From an uncultured Bacteroidota bacterium (GTDB lineage Bacteria; Bacteroidota; Bacteroidia; B-17B0; Aurantibacillaceae): a stretch of 64,000 nucleotides of DNA. A program made the position numbers and the translations under genes. Positions 52,701 to 61,159 of the stretch are shown piece by piece (position 1 is the stretch's first letter; every line of letters begins with the position of its first letter). The notes below the pieces were generated by a model. That model searched no databases and had not been told where the DNA came from. It worked only from the letters and a program-made list of their open reading frames with translations. Location: positions 44,530 to 108,529 of the forward strand of contig CAILKE010000021.1 in the NCBI GenBank assembly GCA_903834765.1. The letters run 5' to 3'.

Positions 52701-54170
52701 CTATTTATTTTTATCAGCTATCATTTCTGCTACAATCTGAGCACTATATAAACCTAAAGGAATGCCACCGCCAGGATGCACACTTCCTCCAGTAAAATAA
52801 AGATTTTTAATTTGACTGCTATTATTTGCATGTCGTAAAAAAGCGGCATATTTATTATTAGATGCATTGCCATATAACGAGCCACCAGCTGAGCTTGTGC
52901 GCTGTTCAATTAAATATGGATCAAGCACATCTTCAATTTCAATATATTTTTCGATATCAGTTTTTAATATACGGTTTATTTTTTCTACCATATTTTTTCT
53001 CATTTCATCAACATATTCAACAGGCATACTGGAGGTATTACTTGGCACATTTACCATCACAAACCAATTTTCGCATCCTTCAGGAACATCATTTTTGCTG
53101 TGCTTAGAACCAATGTTAATATAAATTGATGGGTCGTGATATGGTTTTTTATCTTGAAACATGCACTTAAATTCTTCTTCGCCATTGGCACTGAACAACA
53201 TGTTATGCAAAGATAATTCTTTAAACTCTTTTTTAATTCCCCAGTAAAAGATTAAAGCAGACAAAGATTTTTCTTGATCCAATAATTTTGAACGGTAATA
53301 TTTTTTATCTAATAATTTGGTGTAAACATGTTTGATGTCGGAATTAGAAACGACGTAATCAGCAGCTATTTCTACATTCTCAGTGATGACACCAACAGCA
53401 ATATCATTTTCAACTTTTATTTTTGTCACTCTTGAATTAAATTTATACTGTGCACCAAGCGCTAAGCTTAATTCATAAATATGTCTTGTAATATCGTGCA
53501 TACCGGTTGCCGGAACAAATGCACCTATATTATGCTCCAAATGCGCAATAATATTAATCAATGCTGGAGCTTGAAAAGGACTAGAACCGTTGTATGTTGC
53601 AAAACGATTAAAAATTTGCACAGTCTTAGGGTTTTTGAAACGGGCTTTATTAACCTCATTCATTGTTTTACCTAATTTTAACTTACCTATATTTAAAATA
53701 GCTTTTGCTGTTTTTAAGTTTAAAAAATTAGATAATTTATGTAATGATTGAGTCATAAAAATATCTGAGGTAAGCTCGTACAACTTTCCCGAAAATTTCA
53801 ATTGTTCTAATACAGATTCTTTAGTTTCACCCAATTTTGTAGCCACTTCATTGGCAAATTTTTCTTTATCTGTATAAGCTATTAATGAAGTACCGTCTTC
53901 AAAAAAATAATTAACAATGGTATCAAGTGTTAAATATTTAAAGGGCTTATCTTGTTTACTAATGTTGGTTAAATCGTCAATCAAGTTTGGAAGGGTAAAT
54001 ACCGAAGGCCCCATATCAAAACGGTATCTTCCTATTTGTTTGGTAGTTAATTTACCACCAACGTAATCATTTGCTTCTAAAACTGTTACTTTAAATCCTG
54101 AAGCTGCAAGCCTAACAGCAGTAGCTAATCCGCCAACGCCTGAACCAATAATAACAACATGTTTTTGCAT
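52701..54170 (-). CDS. CrtI-family FAD-dependent carotenoid desaturase or related oxidoreductase
   Basis: 489 residues. The N-terminal FAD site is IIGSGVGGLATAVRLAASG, followed by EANDYVGGKLTTKQIGRYRFDMGPSVF, the CrtI-family signature. The C-terminal end reads LYFTGGSVHPGGGIPLGLYSAQIVAEMI, the conserved carotenoid-desaturase motif. Members desaturate phytoene or other carotenoids, or act as isomerases. Without crtB, crtY or other pigment genes nearby, I cannot tell whether this is phytoene desaturase or a paralog such as CrtD. It begins 24 bp from the tRNA terminator, in the same direction as tRNA-Ser. Confidence 0.88.
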   Translation of the reverse strand: MQKHVVIIGSGVGGLATAVRLAASGFKVTVLEANDYVGGKLTTKQIGRYRFDMGPSVFTLPNLIDDLTNISKQDKPFKYLTLDTIVNYFFEDGTSLIAYTDKEKFANEVATKLGETKESVLEQLKFSGKLYELTSDIFMTQSLHKLSNFLNLKTAKAILNIGKLKLGKTMNEVNKARFKNPKTVQIFNRFATYNGSSPFQAPALINIIAHLEHNIGAFVPATGMHDITRHIYELSLALGAQYKFNSRVTKIKVENDIAVGVITENVEIAADYVVSNSDIKHVYTKLLDKKYYRSKLLDQEKSLSALIFYWGIKKEFKELSLHNMLFSANGEEEFKCMFQDKKPYHDPSIYINIGSKHSKNDVPEGCENWFVMVNVPSNTSSMPVEYVDEMRKNMVEKINRILKTDIEKYIEIEDVLDPYLIEQRTSSAGGSLYGNASNNKYAAFLRHANNSSQIKNLYFTGGSVHPGGGIPLGLYSAQIVAEMIADKNK

Positions 54171-54193
54171 TAGAATTGTTAAGTAAAATACAA

Positions 54194-54219
54194 AAAAAGC
54201 CTCTTAATTGAGGCTTTTT
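54194..54219 (-). terminator. terminator of tRNA-Ser
   Basis: AAAAAGCCTC pairs with GAGGCTTTTT across a 6-nt loop (TTAATT); on the minus strand seven T follow. It lies 13 bp after the tRNA end. Confidence 0.88.
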
Positions 54220-54231
54220 AATTTCACTTTG

Positions 54232-54318
54232 CGGAGAGGGAGGGATTCGAACCCTCGGTACAGTTTCCCGTACGCATGTTTAGCAAACATGTCCTTTCGG
54301 CCACTCAGGCACCTCTCC
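54232..54318 (-). tRNA. tRNA-Ser(GCU)
   Basis: 87 nt on the minus strand. Acceptor stem GGAGAGG / CCTCTCC, discriminator G. The D-arm (CCTGAGTGG) and a long variable arm identify a class II tRNA; the T-arm is GAGGG-TTCGAAT-CCCTC. The anticodon stem CATGT/ACATG closes the loop TTGCTAA with anticodon GCT at 54282-54284, reading AGC and AGU. CCA is not encoded and would be added after transcription. Followed by its own terminator. Confidence 0.97.
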
Positions 54319-54462
54319 AACTCTTAATTTAATAAGAGGTTGCAAATGTAAGCATTTTTTTAAATTATGAAAATTTAATCAAAAAATAATTCAGCTTTTT
54401 AAGTATTGCTTGGTTTTTTTTTTTTTGCAAGAGACAACGAAACATATTATTTTTTTAGCATA

Positions 54463-54493
54463 AAAAAAGACAACCAAAATGATTGTCTTTTTT
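54463..54493 (-). terminator. terminator of the thrS-infC-rpmI-rplT operon
   Basis: AAAAAAGACAA pairs with TTGTCTTTTTT across a 9-nt loop, 19 bp beyond the rplT stop in the minus direction. On the minus strand a T-run follows. Confidence 0.88.
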
Positions 54494-54511
54494 ATTGTAT
54501 GTTAAGTAATA

Positions 54512-54856
54512 TTATTTTACTTGATCAACTACTGCTTTAAAAGCTTCAGGATGATTCATTGCTAAATCAGCTAATACTTTACGATTTAAGTTAATGTTCT
54601 TAGCATTTACTTTACCGATAAACTCGCTGTAGCTCATTCCGTATTGACGAACACCTGCATTTATACGTTGTATCCATAATGAACGCATAGTACGTTTTTT
54701 GTTTTTACGATCGCGGTATGCGTATGTTAAACCTTTTTCTAAAGTATTTTTGGCTATAGTCCAAACATTACCTCTAGCACCCCAATAACCTTTTGTTAAA
54801 GCAAGGATTTTTTTTCTGCGAGCTCTACTCGCTACGTGATTGACTGAACGTGGCAT
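54512..54856 (-). CDS. rplT: 50S ribosomal protein bL20
   Basis: 114 residues, standard length. Early-assembly protein that binds 23S rRNA and, in several bacteria, also represses its own operon. [20 protein letters not shown] and [21 protein letters not shown] are typical; the sequence is strongly basic. Last gene of the thrS-infC-rpmI-rplT operon. A structured 100-nt leader lies before it. Ends 19 bp before a strong terminator. Confidence 0.98.
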   Translation of the reverse strand: MPRSVNHVASRARRKKILALTKGYWGARGNVWTIAKNTLEKGLTYAYRDRKNKKRTMRSLWIQRINAGVRQYGMSYSEFIGKVNAKNINLNRKVLADLAMNHPEAFKAVVDQVK

Positions 54857-54877
54857 TTCTTTTTAATTTTTTGATGT

Positions 54878-54932
54878 TACGTGGCTAATTTTTAGCGCTT
54901 TTAAAACGTAGTTTCTGGTTAATTGAATAACC
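54878..54932 (-). promoter_or_regulatory. structured leader between rpmI and rplT
   Basis: A nested stem-loop: TACGT (54878-54882) pairs with ACGTA (54906-54910), and inside GCTAA (54884-54888) pairs with TTAGC (54892-54896). A second hairpin pairs GGTTA (54917-54921) with TAACC (54928-54932). The gap is unusually long (100 bp) for ribosomal genes that are normally tightly packed. A candidate bL20 target for autoregulation, or a plain RNA-stability element. Confidence 0.4.
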
Positions 54933-54956
54933 TTTGCACTCGGGTTAATTTAAAAA

Positions 54957-55151
54957 TTACATTGCTAAAAGGAACTTGATGTTATTCAAATCACGCTTGT
55001 GTACTAAGCCTGATTTAGTTAACGCTCTTTTTCCTTTTGTTGTTTTCTTGGTCAAAATGTGACTTTTGAAAGCATGTTTTCTTTTAATTTTGCCGGTCCC
55101 AGTAACAGAGAATCTCTTCTTTGCACTAGAGTTTGTTTTCATTTTTGGCAT
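54957..55151 (-). CDS. rpmI: 50S ribosomal protein bL35
   Basis: 64 residues, the normal length, very basic. [20 protein letters not shown] and [20 protein letters not shown] are the bL35 signatures, and the C-terminus ends NNIKFLLAM. Third gene of the thrS-infC-rpmI-rplT operon, 41 bp after infC. Identification is certain. Confidence 0.97.
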   Translation of the reverse strand: MPKMKTNSSAKKRFSVTGTGKIKRKHAFKSHILTKKTTKGKRALTKSGLVHKRDLNNIKFLLAM

Positions 55152-55192
55152 CTGCTTTTGTTTTTATTTATTTAATTGTTAGTACTCTAATA

Positions 55193-55846
55193 TTATTTTG
55201 ACACTTTTTTTGGTGCCAGAACCATTAACATTTTTTTACCTTCTAATACCGGTAATTGTTCTGCTTTACCCCACTCTTCTAATTCAGAAGCAAAACGTAA
55301 TAACAAAATAGTTCCTTGTTCTTTGAAAACAATTTCTCGTCCTCTAAAAAACACAAACGCTTTTACTTTACTACCCTCTTGTAAAAACTTCATTGCATGA
55401 TTTTTCTTAAATAAATAATCATGTTCATCAGTATGTGGTCCAAAACGAATATCTTTTACTACAACCTTTGAAGCCTTTGCTTTTACTTCTTTTGCCTTCT
55501 TTTTTAATTCGTATAAATATTTACCATAATCTACAACCTTACAAACAGGAGGATCTACATTAGGAGCAATTTCTACTAAATCTACACCTAATTCTTCCGC
55601 CATTTTAATCGCTTCTTCAATCGGATAAACTCCTGGTTCAATATCATCTCCAACTACACGTACTTTTGGTGTGTTGCGTATGTTTTTATTTATACGATGT
55701 TGTTCTTCACGAACTCCTGGTCGTTTAAATCCTTCTCTTAAGCCACGAGGGCGTTTGAAAGGAACAGGCGCATCAGGTGCACTACCCGGCTTAATTGGGC
55801 CTGTATTTTTATTATTGTTGTTTATTGGCTTTTTAAAAACGCTAAT
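55193..55846 (-). CDS. infC: translation initiation factor IF-3 with ATT start
   Basis: 217 residues when started at ATT (55846-55844). A start at the first in-frame ATG (55603) would remove 81 residues, including the conserved [19 protein letters not shown] and [20 protein letters not shown]. The only stop-free extension begins a few codons before the ATT, and GGAGG lies 5 nt upstream of it. IF-3 binds the 30S subunit and rejects wrong start codons, and ATT/AUU as infC start is the known autoregulatory choice in E. coli. The N-terminal extension of about 45 residues, rich in Asn, Pro, Lys and Arg ([16 protein letters not shown]), is longer than in E. coli. Fits the operon position between thrS and rpmI, 27 bp after thrS. 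Confidence 0.92.
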   Translation of the reverse strand: MSVFKKPINNNNKNTGPIKPGSAPDAPVPFKRPRGLREGFKRPGVREEQHRINKNIRNTPKVRVVGDDIEPGVYPIEEAIKMAEELGVDLVEIAPNVDPPVCKVVDYGKYLYELKKKAKEVKAKASKVVVKDIRFGPHTDEHDYLFKKNHAMKFLQEGSKVKAFVFFRGREIVFKEQGTILLLRFASELEEWGKAEQLPVLEGKKMLMVLAPKKVSK

Positions 55847-55851
55847 TTTGA

Positions 55852-55856
55852 CCTCC
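55852..55856 (-). promoter_or_regulatory. Shine-Dalgarno sequence of infC (GGAGG)
   Basis: GGAGG on the minus strand, 5 nt before the ATT start. It fixes the start codon. Notable because the other genes inspected in this window have only A/T-rich leaders. Confidence 0.75.
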
Positions 55857-55873
55857 GCTTTTAGTTGTTAATA

Positions 55874-57820
55874 TTATATTTGTTTTGTTTTAAAATCATT
55901 GTCAATAGTAGATTGTACAAGTTTTGAAAAGCCCTCAATAGTCATTGTTCCTATATCACCTTTACCATGTTCTCGCACTGCAACTGTTCCATCTGCTTCT
56001 TCTTTCTCTCCAACTACTAACATAAACGGTATTTTGTTTACTTCGTTATCGCGAATTTTCTTCCCAATTTTTTCGTTTCTATCATCAACAAGGCCGCGAA
56101 TATCGGAAATATTTAATAATTCTGAAACTTTTTTTGCATAATCGTTATATTTTTCGCTAATAGGCAAAATAGCAAACTGATCTGGCGATAACCATAATGG
56201 AAAATTACCACCACAATGTTCGATTAAAACCGCTATAAATCGCTCTAAAGAACCAAATGGCGCACGATGAATCATTACAGGGCGGTGTTTTAAATTATCA
56301 GAACCTGTATATTCCAATTCAAAACGCTCAGGTAAATTATAATCTACTTGAATAGTTCCTAATTGCCACTTACGACCGATCGCATCTTTTACCATGAAAT
56401 CTAATTTTGGACCATAAAATGCAGCTTCTCCAGTTTCAACTACTGTTTTTAAGCCTTTTTCTGCAGCAGAATCAATAATAGCTTGCTCTGCTAATGCCCA
56501 ATTTTCATCAGAGCCAATATATTTTGTTTTGTTATCAGGATCTCTCAACGAAACCTGAGCTGTATAATCTTTAAAGCCCAATGCATTAAATACATATAAT
56601 ACTAAATCAATTACTTTTAAAAATTCCTCTTTTACTTGATCAGGGCGAACAAACAAATGTGCATCATCCTGAGTAAAGCCACGAACACGAGTCAAACCAT
56701 GTAATTCTCCTTTTTGTTCGTAACGATAAACTGTTCCAAACTCTGCATAACGAACCGGTAAATCTTTATATGATTTTGGAGATGATTTATATATTTCGCA
56801 GTGATGAGGACAATTCATAGGTTTTAAGAAAAACTCTTCTCCTTCATGTGGCGTTTTTATTGGTTGAAATGAATCAGCACCATATTTTTCGTAATGACCT
56901 GAACACACATATAAATCTTTCAAAGCAATATGTGGCGTTGCTACTGGTAAATAGCCAGCTTTCAATTGTGCTTTTTGCAAAAACTGAATTAAGCGCTCAC
57001 GCAGCATAGCACCTTTAGGTAACCACAAGGGTAAACCCATACCTACTTTCTCAGAGAAAGTAAATAATTCCATTTCTTTTCCAAGCTTACGGTGATCACG
57101 TTTTTTAGCTTCTTCTAATAAAACTAAATATTCTTTTAACTCTTTATCTTTTGGAAACGTAATCCCATAAATACGAGTTAACATTTTATTTTTTTCGTCG
57201 CCTTTCCAATAAGCACCCGCAATACTTAAAACCTTAGCAGCCTTTATAAATCCGGTGTTTGGAATATGCGGTCCACGGCATAAATCCGTGAAATTACCTT
57301 GAGTATATAAGGATATATTACCATCTTCTAAACGCTCTAACAAATCTAATTTATAAGAGTCTCCTTTATCTGTAAAATATTTAATGGCGTCTGCCTTACT
57401 AATATCTGTTCGCTTGAATTCATTGTTTTGACGAGCTAATTCAAGCATTTTAGCTTCAATTTTCTCAAAATCAGCAGGCGATAAAGTTTGGCCATTTAAA
57501 TCCACATCATAGTAAAATCCATTTTCTAATGGTGGACCAACCCAAAATTTAACTTCTGGATATAAGGCTTCTAAAGCTTCGGCTAATAAATGCGCCGAAG
57601 AATGCCAAAGGGTATTTTTCCCTTCATCATCATTCCAGGTAAGTAAACTTAATCTCGAATCTTCAGTAATTGCTTTATTGGCATCTACTACTTCATTATT
57701 AACTTTTGCTGCTAATACATTGCGCGCAAGACCTTCGCTAATGCTTAATGCTACTTGCATGGATGTGGTTCCCTTTTCGAATTCACGAACCGAACCATCG
57801 GGTAAAGTAATTTTTATCAT
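55874..57820 (-). CDS. thrS: threonyl-tRNA synthetase
   Basis: 648 residues, the full bacterial length. Charges tRNA-Thr; acts in the cytoplasm. Domains in order: TGS (1-60; [20 protein letters not shown]), the editing domain (about 62-240, with [12 protein letters not shown] and the later ANRY-type residues), the class II catalytic core (about 245-535, with the zinc ligand Cys in [12 protein letters not shown] and motif 2 region [17 protein letters not shown]), and the anticodon-binding domain (about 540-648). First gene of thrS-infC-rpmI-rplT. A hairpin in its leader resembles a tRNA-Thr anticodon arm; see that feature. Identification is certain. Confidence 0.98.
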   Translation of the reverse strand: MIKITLPDGSVREFEKGTTSMQVALSISEGLARNVLAAKVNNEVVDANKAITEDSRLSLLTWNDDEGKNTLWHSSAHLLAEALEALYPEVKFWVGPPLENGFYYDVDLNGQTLSPADFEKIEAKMLELARQNNEFKRTDISKADAIKYFTDKGDSYKLDLLERLEDGNISLYTQGNFTDLCRGPHIPNTGFIKAAKVLSIAGAYWKGDEKNKMLTRIYGITFPKDKELKEYLVLLEEAKKRDHRKLGKEMELFTFSEKVGMGLPLWLPKGAMLRERLIQFLQKAQLKAGYLPVATPHIALKDLYVCSGHYEKYGADSFQPIKTPHEGEEFFLKPMNCPHHCEIYKSSPKSYKDLPVRYAEFGTVYRYEQKGELHGLTRVRGFTQDDAHLFVRPDQVKEEFLKVIDLVLYVFNALGFKDYTAQVSLRDPDNKTKYIGSDENWALAEQAIIDSAAEKGLKTVVETGEAAFYGPKLDFMVKDAIGRKWQLGTIQVDYNLPERFELEYTGSDNLKHRPVMIHRAPFGSLERFIAVLIEHCGGNFPLWLSPDQFAILPISEKYNDYAKKVSELLNISDIRGLVDDRNEKIGKKIRDNEVNKIPFMLVVGEKEEADGTVAVREHGKGDIGTMTIEGFSKLVQSTIDNDFKTKQI

Positions 57821-57828
57821 AAGATTTT

Positions 57829-57845
57829 CCCACTCACAACGTGGG
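57829..57845 (-). promoter_or_regulatory. putative thrS translational operator mimicking a tRNA-Thr anticodon arm
   Basis: On the minus strand the leader contains CCCAC-GTTGTGA-GTGGG: a 5-bp stem, mostly G-C, with a loop of exactly 7 nt. By anticodon-arm numbering the second loop base is U (U33) and the next three are UGU, a threonine anticodon. It ends 8 nt before the thrS ATG, where bound ThrRS would block the ribosome. In E. coli, ThrRS represses its own mRNA through such a mimic. The structural fit is seen; the function is inferred. Confidence 0.45.
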
Positions 57846-57861
57846 TTTTAATTTAGGGCAA

Positions 57862-57869
57862 CAAATTTA
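57862..57869 (-). promoter_or_regulatory. -7 promoter box of thrS (TAAATTTG)
   Basis: Exact TAnnTTTG on the minus strand, about 42 bp before the ATG. The -33 element is weak (TTTC, spacer 19 bp). A start shortly downstream would place the anticodon-arm-like hairpin entirely in the leader of about 35 nt. Confidence 0.5.
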
Positions 57870-58010
57870 GGATAATTTATAGAATTATGAAATAGAAATT
57901 AATTAAATAGCTATAAATATGAAATCTTTATGATTTTCTATGATAAACGTATTTTAAAAAAGACTTTTGTCATGTATTCAAGATAAGTTATAAACAAGAT
58001 ATTAACAGAA

Positions 58011-58041
58011 TTGAGGAAATTAGATTATATTTGTAAATTTG
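58011..58041 (+). promoter_or_regulatory. putative promoter of the first cargo paralog
   Basis: TTG at 58011-58013 and TAAATTTG at 58034-58041, spacer 20 bp. A second box TATATTTG (58026-58033) abuts it. The leader would be about 55-65 nt long. Confidence 0.5.
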
Positions 58042-58115
58042 AACTGTTTTTTAATAATTATCCAAATAATCTTACATAAGTAATATTATTAATAAATAAT
58101 ATGTATACAATTATA

Positions 58116-59204
58116 ATGCGAAAATACATAGTAATATTATTTATTTTAATTACTAAAGCAATTCATGCTATAACTTATTATGCAGGAACTTGTCCAGGCC
58201 CTATAAATTGGGGAGGAACAAGTACAGCAAATTCTTTCAATGCAACTAATAGTATATGGTACACTGCAGGTGGAATTCAATTAACCTCTCAACCAGCAGC
58301 TGGATCCGTTTTAGTAATTCCAGCTACATGCACTGTTGTAATTAATGATGTGTCTTGTACGATAAATAATAATATTACACTGCAAATTAATGGTACATTA
58401 AAATTTAAAGCCGGAGGTATAGGAATTCTTTTATTTAATAATCCTGCCACAATATATGTTGGAGTTGGAGGCTCAATCAGTAATGCTGGCACGAATGGAG
58501 CAAGTGAAATTACGTTTCCTGGTGGAGATAAATATCAAGCAACTATAGGGGTCGCAAATGGTCCATTTATATTAAACAATGGTTGTAGGCTTGTATCTAC
58601 TAGTCCAAATGTATATAGTCCTATTGGATGTGGTGCAACATTACTACCTATTGCATTGTTAGAATTTACTGGAACTTGTGTTACAAATGGTGCTCAATTA
58701 AATTGGAGTACAGCTACTGAAATAAATAACGAATATTTTTTAATTGAAAGAAGTGATGATGGTTATGATTGGGAGCAAATAGCTAAAGTAAAAGGTTTGG
58801 TAAATAGTTATACTAATACTAAATACACTCACATAGATTATACTGCAAAAAATAACTTAGCTTATTATAGATTGTCTCAAGTTGATATTAATGGCATTAA
58901 AACTACTTTTAAGTCTATTGATTTATATTGTAGAGACAATGAAGTAAAAGATGAAATGATTTTATATCCCAATCCTTCAAGCAATGGATTAAATATAATG
59001 TTAAACACGAGTCATTCAGAAACTAATACTAGCATTATTTTAGTTGATAATGTTGGACAATTAATTTTTGAAACGAAGGTTGATTTAATAAAAGGAATAA
59101 ATTCTTTTGCTTTTCCAATTGATATTCCTTCTGGAGCTTATACTGTTCTGTTTTCATCAGCAAATACTACTATTCCAGCCCAAAAGCTAATGGTGATTAA
59201 ATAG
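58116..59204 (+). CDS. T9SS type A cargo protein, paralog 1
   Basis: 362 residues from the ATG at 58116; an ATG at 58101 would only lengthen the signal peptide. Signal peptide RKYIVILFILITKAIHA. The N-terminal part (about 20-170) has TYYAGTCPGPINWGG and a beta-helix-like series (VVINDVSCTINNNITLQING, LLFNNPATIYVGVGGS), possibly a right-handed beta-helix. A middle domain begins at LLPIALLEFTGTCVTNGAQL and resembles a fibronectin-like region, and the last 80 residues are a type A sorting domain (ILYPNPSSNGLNIMLN ... LVDNVGQLIFETKV ... SGAYTVLFSS). Surface or secreted protein of unknown function. A very similar gene follows in tandem. Confidence 0.85.
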   Translation: MRKYIVILFILITKAIHAITYYAGTCPGPINWGGTSTANSFNATNSIWYTAGGIQLTSQPAAGSVLVIPATCTVVINDVSCTINNNITLQINGTLKFKAGGIGILLFNNPATIYVGVGGSISNAGTNGASEITFPGGDKYQATIGVANGPFILNNGCRLVSTSPNVYSPIGCGATLLPIALLEFTGTCVTNGAQLNWSTATEINNEYFLIERSDDGYDWEQIAKVKGLVNSYTNTKYTHIDYTAKNNLAYYRLSQVDINGIKTTFKSIDLYCRDNEVKDEMILYPNPSSNGLNIMLNTSHSETNTSIILVDNVGQLIFETKVDLIKGINSFAFPIDIPSGAYTVLFSSANTTIPAQKLMVIK

Positions 59205-59508
59205 TAACTGGTAATAATTATTATTTTACTTTTTCTCAAACATTAATTATTTTTTTTAAATGTCAATTGCTTGCAAAAGCATATACTCTCTTATTGCTTT
59301 ATTTTGAGCATTTTCAAGCTAAACATTTCTTTATCAAATTATGCTACTATCATTTTTTAATGAGCAGCCTCATTAAAAACAATGTTTGACTTCATTTTAA
59401 AAACATGGTTACTAGATTTCCTTTGTAACGAAATAAAATTAGTACTCAATTACAATTTTATTATTTATCGCAAAGAATTCAGATCGGTTTATTAAAAAAT
59501 TTATAACA
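59205..59508. other. non-coding gap between the two cargo paralogs
   Basis: 304 bp, AT-rich, no gene. One 11-bp hairpin, TTTTTAATGAG / CTCATTAAAAA, lies at 59354-59379 with a 4-nt loop, but no T-run follows it, so I do not call it a terminator. No clear promoter box for the downstream gene was found. Confidence 0.6.
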
Positions 59509-60624
59509 ATGAAGTTAAAAATCAATACGTTAAGAATAAATAAAAATATACTTAAAAAAAGTATATTTTTAGTATTTGTCTTGCTTAATTTAAGTCAATC
59601 ACTAGCAACTACTTATACAGCTATAGGTTGTCCGGGGCCGGTAACTTGGAGTGGATTTACTGCGGGCACTTGTCCTTTTTGGAATGGAAGCACTCAACTT
59701 ACTAGTCAACCAGCTGCAAGCGATAATTTGGTAATCCCAATTGGATGCACTGTTAGTGTTATTGGGCAACCACTTACAGTAGATAATACAATAACAATTA
59801 TAGTAAATGGTCAACTCAATTTTGGTAATTCAAATAAACTCTCTCTTGCCCCAGGCTCTATTGTTATAGTTAATTCTGGAGCTAGTTTAAATGCAGGGAA
59901 TGGTAATGGAAATAATAATTATATTGATATTGGAGGAATAAACGTTTGGAATGCAACGGTAGGAGATATTTTTGGTCCGTTTACCCTTTCTGCTGGTTGT
60001 GCATTAATTAGTAATAATCCAAATACTTATGTACCCGCTGGATGTGGATTAGCACCATTACCGATAGAATTATTAGAATTTACAAGCACTTGTGTAAAAA
60101 ATGGAGTAAAGTTGAATTGGAGTTCTGGAACAGAAATGAACAATGATTATTTTTTAATTGAAAAAAGTGATAATGCATACGATTGGGAACAAATTGCTAA
60201 AATAAAGGGGTTAACAAATAGTTATTCGATTAACAAATATAATCACATTGATTATACTGCTAAAAATAACTTAACTTATTATAGAATATCTCAAGTTGAT
60301 ATGGATGGTAAAAAAACTATGTTTAAAGTTATTGATGCGTATTGCAGTAACAATGAAATAAAAGATCAAATGATTTTGTATCCTAATCCTTCAAGTAATG
60401 GATTAAATATAATGTTAAACACAACTCATTCAGAAACTAATACTAGTATTATCTTATATGATAATGTTGGACAAGTGATTTTTGAAACGAAGGTCGATTT
60501 AATTAAAGGTGTTAATTCTTTTTCTTTTCCTTATGAAATTCCATCAGGATCTTATACCGTATTATTTTCATCAAATAATTTAGTTATTCCTGCTCAAAAA
60601 TTAATGGTTGTCAAATCTTACTAA
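59509..60624 (+). CDS. T9SS type A cargo protein, paralog 2
   Basis: 371 residues with a signal peptide (SIFLVFVLLNLSQSLATT). The same plan as the gene at 58116: TYTAIGCPGPVTWSGF, a beta-rich N-terminal domain (VDNTITIIVNGQLNFG), the LLEFTSTCVKNGVKLNW middle region and the type A sorting end (ILYPNPSSNGLNIMLN ... NVGQVIFETKV ... SGSYTVLFSS). The C-terminal halves are nearly identical, the N-terminal halves much more diverged, as expected for tandem duplication followed by diversification of the exposed part. Ends 5 bp from the convergent Nudix gene. Confidence 0.87.
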   Translation: MKLKINTLRINKNILKKSIFLVFVLLNLSQSLATTYTAIGCPGPVTWSGFTAGTCPFWNGSTQLTSQPAASDNLVIPIGCTVSVIGQPLTVDNTITIIVNGQLNFGNSNKLSLAPGSIVIVNSGASLNAGNGNGNNNYIDIGGINVWNATVGDIFGPFTLSAGCALISNNPNTYVPAGCGLAPLPIELLEFTSTCVKNGVKLNWSSGTEMNNDYFLIEKSDNAYDWEQIAKIKGLTNSYSINKYNHIDYTAKNNLTYYRISQVDMDGKKTMFKVIDAYCSNNEIKDQMILYPNPSSNGLNIMLNTTHSETNTSIILYDNVGQVIFETKVDLIKGVNSFSFPYEIPSGSYTVLFSSNNLVIPAQKLMVVKSY

Positions 60625-60629
60625 ATAGT

Positions 60630-61073
60630 TTATACGATATTGTTGATTAACAACTCCCCTACTTTTTTATCAATAATAAAGGTAAAATCATTTTCTGATA
60701 ATTCTGGCATTGCTATCCAACGCATCGATTGAGCACCTTCTTCTAATTTAATAAAATCAAAAGGTATTTGAGATGTATTAAACTTAAAATCGTGTTTTTG
60801 TTTTACAAAATAATAAATACTTATAAGTTGGTTAGCTCTACTAAATGCAGAATTCACAAAGAAATCTGTAGTATAAAAATGAGATTCAATTTCAACATCT
60901 AAATCAAGTTCTTCTTTAAATTCGCGTTTTAAACATTCATGAGTTCCTTCGCCAAATTCTAAACCACCTCCAGGTAATTTGGTTATTTTCATTCCTTTAA
61001 TATACTCATCGGATACCAAAAGTTTATTTTCGTGAATTAAAATACCATATACCCTCACATTCAAACTCTTCAT
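60630..61073 (-). CDS. Nudix hydrolase
   Basis: 147 residues. The Nudix box spans residues 36-58 (GGLEFGEGTHECLKREFKEELDL). Apart from D57 in place of the final Gly, it matches Gx5Ex7REUxEExGU, so the metal-binding glutamates are present and activity is expected. It cleaves a nucleoside diphosphate linked to another group; the substrate cannot be predicted. A possible role is clean-up of oxidised nucleotides or NDP-sugars. Single gene, convergent with the cargo paralog and about 90 bp downstream-facing from the PorP/SprF gene. Confidence 0.85.
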   Translation of the reverse strand: MKSLNVRVYGILIHENKLLVSDEYIKGMKITKLPGGGLEFGEGTHECLKREFKEELDLDVEIESHFYTTDFFVNSAFSRANQLISIYYFVKQKHDFKFNTSQIPFDFIKLEEGAQSMRWIAMPELSENDFTFIIDKKVGELLINNIV

Positions 61074-61159
61074 ATTACAAAGTTAATGTTTAAAAAGGTA
61101 ATGAAATCATTTCTTAACAAAATTACTAAACAAGTAATGGTTAGTAAACCTAAAAAGTA

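Noticed and set aside
55193..55603. infC starting at the first in-frame ATG
   Set aside because: The product would lose 81 residues including the conserved IF-3 N-terminal domain; the upstream frame is open and carries the family signature, with ATT and GGAGG in the right place.
59354..59379. Terminator between the cargo paralogs
   Set aside because: The 11-bp hairpin is not followed by a T-run on either strand in the right position.
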